Source: Cellulosimicrobium funkei
GTDB taxonomy: Bacteria > Actinomycetota > Actinomycetes > Actinomycetales > Cellulomonadaceae
DNA length: 64,000 bases
Direction of reading: 5' to 3'
Assembly: GCF_004519295.1 (NCBI RefSeq)
Contig: NZ_SOZH01000008.1
Location: 248,001-312,000 of the forward strand
Part shown: piece by piece, positions 60,375 to 64,000 of the stretch
How the letters are laid out: every line of letters begins with the position of its first letter
How positions within the stretch are numbered: the stretch's first letter is position 1
Notes under the pieces: model-generated
Seen by the model: the letters and a program-made list of their open reading frames with translations, nothing else
Databases searched by the model: none
Told to the model about the DNA's origin: nothing
Position numbers and translations under genes: made by a program

Positions 60375-61376
60375 GTGGAGACCGCGATCCTCTGGCACAC
60401 CGGGCCGCTCATCGACGACGTCGAGATCGCGCAGGTCCACGACCTCGCTGCGGCGGCGGAGCGGAAGGACGGCGTGGCGCCCCTCTCGGAGCAGCCGCTG
60501 CTCAACCTGCGCGAGGCGACCGACGACGTCGTGCACCTCCTCACGTGGCGCGGGGGCGAGCTCGCGGGCTACGCCCAGGTGGACAAGCGCGGCGACGCGC
60601 CGAGCGCGGAGCTCGTCGTGCGCCCGGCGCACCGCGGCCACGGCCTCGGGTTCCACCTCCTGGGCAGCGCCGCGGACCGCGCCGTCGAGCCGCGCCCTTC
60701 CGAGCGCACCACGGACGAACGCGCCACGGACGCGCCCTCCCCCGTGAGGGACGTCCCGCCGCTGCGCGTGTGGGCCCACGGCGACCTGCCTGCGGCGCAG
60801 GCCCTCGCCGCGCGGGCGGGGTACGGCGTCGTGCGCGAGCTGCTCGTGCTCGAGCGCCCGCTGGGCGGCCCGGCGGAGCACCCGCGCCCCGCCGTCCCGG
60901 CGGGTCTGCGGCTGCGCGCCTTCGTGCCCGGGGACGACGACGCGGCGTGGGTCCGGGCGAACGCGCTCGCGTTCGCGCACCACCCGGAGCAGGGGCGGCT
61001 CACGGTCGACGACCTGCGCGCGCGGATGCGCGAGGACTGGTTCGACGCCGCCGGTCTCCTGCTCCTCGAGCGCGACCCGGCGCCCGGCGACGGTGCGCCC
61101 GAGCTCGTCGGGTTCGTCTGGACCAAGATCCCGACGGGCCAGCCGGACGCCGCGCGCGAGGGCGAGATCTACGTCGTCGGGGTGGTCCCGTCCGCCCAGG
61201 GCGAGGGGCTCGGGCGGCTGCTGACCGCCGTCGGGCTCGCGCACCTCGCGGCGCGCGGGGCACGCACGGCGGTGCTGTACGTGGACGGCGACAACGTGCC
61301 GGCGGTGCGGACCTACGAGCGGGCGGGGTTCGTGCGGCGCGCCGTGCACGTGCAGTACGCCCGACCTGCCCGCTGA
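60375..61376 (+). CDS. mshD: Mycothiol synthase
   Basis: A 333-residue protein with two GNAT acetyltransferase domains, the MshD architecture. The C-terminal active domain has 'VVGVVPSAQGEGLGRLLTAV' with the acetyl-CoA-binding Q/R-x-x-G-x-G/A loop and the 'LYVDGDNVPAVRTYERAGF' strand. The N-terminal domain keeps 'VVRPAHRGHGLGFHLL'. It catalyses the last step of mycothiol formation, acetylating Cys-GlcN-Ins. Mycothiol is restricted to actinobacteria and supports that placement. CAAGAT six bases before the GTG indicates a leaderless start. Confidence 0.93.
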   Translation: METAILWHTGPLIDDVEIAQVHDLAAAAERKDGVAPLSEQPLLNLREATDDVVHLLTWRGGELAGYAQVDKRGDAPSAELVVRPAHRGHGLGFHLLGSAADRAVEPRPSERTTDERATDAPSPVRDVPPLRVWAHGDLPAAQALAARAGYGVVRELLVLERPLGGPAEHPRPAVPAGLRLRAFVPGDDDAAWVRANALAFAHHPEQGRLTVDDLRARMREDWFDAAGLLLLERDPAPGDGAPELVGFVWTKIPTGQPDAAREGEIYVVGVVPSAQGEGLGRLLTAVGLAHLAARGARTAVLYVDGDNVPAVRTYERAGFVRRAVHVQYARPAR

Positions 61377-61442
61377 GCCGCGCACCGGCCGAACGGTGAC
61401 CCGCGTCACGCACCGTTCATCAACTGGTGCCACCATGAACCC

Positions 61443-63707
61443 ATGACCGACACGTCCACGCAGCGCACCCTCGACCCGGACCTCGCCGCACACATCGCGG
61501 AGCACATCGCCGAGGAACCCGAGATCGAACCGGTCGGTGCGGAGCTCGACCTCGGTCCGCTGCCCGACGACCGGTTCGCCGACCGCGAGCTCAGCTGGCT
61601 CGCGTTCAACCAGCGCGTGCTCGAGCTCGCGGAGGACCCGAGCCAGCCGCTCCTGGAGCGCGTGCGGTTCCTCGCGATCTTCGCGTCGAACCTGGACGAG
61701 TTCTTCATGGTCCGCGTCGCCGGCCTCAAGCGCCGCATGGCGACGGGCATCGCGGTCACGGCCGCCTCCGGGCTGTCGCCGCGCCAGGTGCTCGACGCGA
61801 TCAGCGAGCGCGCGCACGAGCTCATGGCGCGGCACGCGCGGGTCTTCGCCGACGACGTCCAGCCGGCGCTCGCCGCCGAGGGCATCACGCTCGTCCACTG
61901 GGACGAGCTGGAGACGCGCGAGCAGGAGCGCCTGCACAAGTTCTTCCGCAAGCAGATCTTCCCCGTGCTCACGCCGCTCGCCGTCGACCCGGCGCACCCG
62001 TTCCCGTACATCTCGGGGCTCTCGCTCAACCTCGCGGTCGTGGTGGCGAACCCGACGACCGGCAAGGAGCACTTCGCGCGCGTCAAGGTGCCGCCGCTGC
62101 TGCCGCGGTTCATCGCCGTGGACGCGCGAGGACGCCCGAGCGCGCCGACGTCGCAGACGGCGTCGCCCGACCGCGGGCCGACGTCGTTCGTGCCGATCGA
62201 GGAGGTCATCGCGCAGCACCTCGACCACCTCTTCCCCGGCATGGAGGTGCGCGAGCACCACCTGTTCCGCGTCACGCGCAACGAGGACGTCGAGGTCGAG
62301 GAGGACGACGCGGAGAACCTGCTCCAGGCGATGGAGAAGGAGCTGTTGCGCCGCCGGTTCGGCCCGCCCGTGCGCCTCGAGCTCACGCCGGGCATCAGCC
62401 CGCGCATCCGCGCGCTGCTCGTGCGCGAGCTCGGCGTCGTCGAGGAGGAGGTGTACGAGATCCCGCTGCCGCTCGACCTCACGGGCCTCAACCTCATCGC
62501 CGACCTCGACCGTGCCGACCTGCACTTCCCGCCGTTCGTCCCGACGACGCACCGCCTCCTCGCCGAGGTGGAGAGCTCGTCCCCGACGGACGTGTTCGCC
62601 GCGATCCGCGAGCGCGACGTCCTGCTGCACCACCCGTACGACTCGTTCTCGACGTCGGTGCAGACGTTCCTCGAGCAGGCGGCGGCCGACCCGGCGGTGC
62701 TCGCGATCAAGCAGACGCTGTACCGGACGTCGGGCGACTCGCCGATCGTCGACGCGCTCATCGACGCGGCCGAGGCGGGCAAGCAGGTGCTCGCGCTCGT
62801 CGAGATCAAGGCCCGGTTCGACGAGCAGGCCAACATCTCGTGGGCGCGCAAGCTCGAGCAGGCGGGCGTGCACGTCGTGTACGGGATCGTCGGGCTCAAG
62901 ACGCACTGCAAGCTCTCGCTCGTCGTGCGCCAGGAGTCGGACGGCCTGCGCCGCTACTGCCACGTCGGCACGGGGAACTACCACCCGAAGACGGCGCGCC
63001 TCTACACCGACCACGGCCTGCTCACGTGCGACCCCGACGTCGGGCAGGACCTCACGCGCCTGTTCAACCAGCTCTCCGGGTACGCGCCGCAGTCGCGGTT
63101 CCACCGCCTGCTCGTCGCGCCCCGCACCGTCCGCTCCGGCCTCGTCGAGCGGATCGACCGCGAGGCGGTCGCCGCGCGCGAGGGCCACGAGGCGTGGGTC
63201 AAGATCAAGGTCAACTCCGTCGTCGACGAGACGACGCTCGACGCGCTCTACCGGGCGTCGCAGGCCGGCGTGAAGGTCGACCTCGTGGTGCGCGGCATCT
63301 GCGCCGTCCGCCCGGGCGTGCCCGGGCTGAGCGAGAACATCCGCGTGCGCTCGATCCTCGGGCGCTTCCTCGAGCACTCGCGCATCTACGCGTTCGCCAA
63401 CTCCGCCGGCCCCGCCATCGGCGAGGGGCCGGAGAGCGGCCCGGAGGTGTTCATCGGGTCGGCCGACCTCATGCACCGCAACCTCGACCGCCGCGTCGAG
63501 GCCCTCGTGCGCATCACCGACCCCGACCAGGTCATGGAGCTGCTCGACCTGCTCGACGCGTCGATGTCCGAGCGCACCGCGTCGTGGCACCTCGACGCCG
63601 ACGGCACGTGGCACCGCCCCGACACCGCGCCCGACGGCTCGCCGCTCGTCGACCTCCAGGCCAGCCTCGTCCAGCGACAGCGCCGCCGGCTCGTCGGGAG
63701 GCGGTAG
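61443..63707 (+). CDS. ppk: Polyphosphate kinase 1
   Basis: A 754-residue PPK1 that reversibly polymerises the gamma-phosphate of ATP into polyphosphate. The N-terminal domain starts with '[17 protein letters not shown]' (about 47). The catalytic phospho-His is His507 in '[19 protein letters not shown]', with a second conserved His488. '[20 protein letters not shown]' and '[18 protein letters not shown]' complete the C-terminal domains. The ATG is six bases after CACCAT. The gene ends three bases before the NUDIX gene, so the two form an operon. Confidence 0.97.
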   Translation: MTDTSTQRTLDPDLAAHIAEHIAEEPEIEPVGAELDLGPLPDDRFADRELSWLAFNQRVLELAEDPSQPLLERVRFLAIFASNLDEFFMVRVAGLKRRMATGIAVTAASGLSPRQVLDAISERAHELMARHARVFADDVQPALAAEGITLVHWDELETREQERLHKFFRKQIFPVLTPLAVDPAHPFPYISGLSLNLAVVVANPTTGKEHFARVKVPPLLPRFIAVDARGRPSAPTSQTASPDRGPTSFVPIEEVIAQHLDHLFPGMEVREHHLFRVTRNEDVEVEEDDAENLLQAMEKELLRRRFGPPVRLELTPGISPRIRALLVRELGVVEEEVYEIPLPLDLTGLNLIADLDRADLHFPPFVPTTHRLLAEVESSSPTDVFAAIRERDVLLHHPYDSFSTSVQTFLEQAAADPAVLAIKQTLYRTSGDSPIVDALIDAAEAGKQVLALVEIKARFDEQANISWARKLEQAGVHVVYGIVGLKTHCKLSLVVRQESDGLRRYCHVGTGNYHPKTARLYTDHGLLTCDPDVGQDLTRLFNQLSGYAPQSRFHRLLVAPRTVRSGLVERIDREAVAAREGHEAWVKIKVNSVVDETTLDALYRASQAGVKVDLVVRGICAVRPGVPGLSENIRVRSILGRFLEHSRIYAFANSAGPAIGEGPESGPEVFIGSADLMHRNLDRRVEALVRITDPDQVMELLDLLDASMSERTASWHLDADGTWHRPDTAPDGSPLVDLQASLVQRQRRRLVGRR

Positions 63708-63710
63708 CGG

Positions 63711-64000
63711 ATGGGAGTGCCGTCCTCCGCGCTCCACGGCGGCGTGCCGCTCGTGGACACGCTCGGCCCGACGCACGTGTCGCACGCGCCCGTCATCGAG
63801 TCGGCCGGTGCCCTCGTGTGGCGCGTGCGCGACGACGAGCTGCAGGTGCGCCTCGTCCACCGGCCGCGCTACGACGACTGGTCGTGGCCCAAGGGCAAGC
63901 TCGACCCGGGCGAGACGTTCCAGGCGGCCGCGGCGCGCGAGGTCGCCGAGGAGACGGGCAAGCCGGTCGTGCTGGGCGTCCCGCTCCCGGGGCTGCAGTA
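63711..64000 (+). CDS. NUDIX hydrolase, MutT1-like (3' end outside window)
   Basis: The first 96 residues are visible. The Nudix box '[20 protein letters not shown]' followed by TG is complete. Position right after ppk matches the mycobacterial ppk1-mutT1 pair, where MutT1 fuses a NUDIX domain to a histidine phosphatase domain and cleans up 8-oxo-dGTP or diadenosine polyphosphates. The second domain, if present, lies beyond the window. GGGAGGCGG within the ppk end serves as the Shine-Dalgarno. Confidence 0.88.
   Translation, partial: MGVPSSALHGGVPLVDTLGPTHVSHAPVIESAGALVWRVRDDELQVRLVHRPRYDDWSWPKGKLDPGETFQAAAAREVAEETGKPVVLGVPLPGLQ

Overview
The window is very GC-rich, uses many GTG starts, and encodes a mycothiol synthase, a SigE-family sigma factor pair and a compact Tad/Flp pilus locus. 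Together these point to a high-GC actinobacterium. The streptogrisin-type secreted protease, the GH3 glucosidase and the general gene complement fit a Micrococcales member near Cellulomonas, Cellulosimicrobium or Isoptericola; that placement is inference. Several genes (topA, the DEAD-box/DUF1998 helicase, the HAD-CpaE-TadA-TadB-TadC-DUF4244-TadE block, acs) recur near one another in other actinobacteria, including mycobacteria, so most of the window looks like core chromosome with a few accessory insertions.

Layout. 1-6.7 kb: end of an FtsX-type ABC permease, a MarR/MFS pair, a PadR/membrane-protein pair, glycerol dehydrogenase. 6.8-11.8 kb: topoisomerase I, a PAP2 phosphatase and a TetR regulator around a 38-bp perfect palindrome. 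11.8-17.8 kb: a Wadjet/MksBEF-type SMC operon (jetA-jetB-jetC) with no jetD beside it. 18-25.5 kb: a VKOR-family protein, a secreted S1 protease, LysR, a methyltransferase, two related secreted proteins and a DUF981 membrane protein. 25.5-31 kb: TetR, GH3 beta-glucosidase, proton-pumping pyrophosphatase. 31.2-34.7 kb: two tandem cassettes, each a SigE-family sigma factor followed by a single-span membrane protein. 34.8-40.5 kb: hydrolase, M18 aminopeptidase, SRPBCC protein, helicase.

40.6-47.6 kb: the Tad/Flp locus with a HAD phosphatase. An APH(3'')-like phosphotransferase and four separate tandem-repeat tracts interrupt or decorate it. 48-50.3 kb: malic enzyme and a SpoU rRNA methyltransferase. 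50.4-52.7 kb: an uncharacterised protein, a small caspase/CHAT-like protein and a LuxR-type regulator on one strand. 52.8-64 kb: acetyl-CoA synthetase, a pentapeptide-repeat protein, two MFS transporters with a flavin monooxygenase, mycothiol synthase, polyphosphate kinase and the start of a MutT1-like NUDIX gene.

Two general features stand out. Many start codons lie 6-7 nt after a -10-like hexamer, suggesting leaderless transcripts. The gaps between convergent genes carry long hairpins, several of which reuse one short word three or four times in alternating orientation. The best candidates for new biology are the jetABC operon without jetD, the caspase-like/hydrophobic-segment gene pair at 50.4-51.7 kb, and the repeat-flanked insertion inside the Tad locus.
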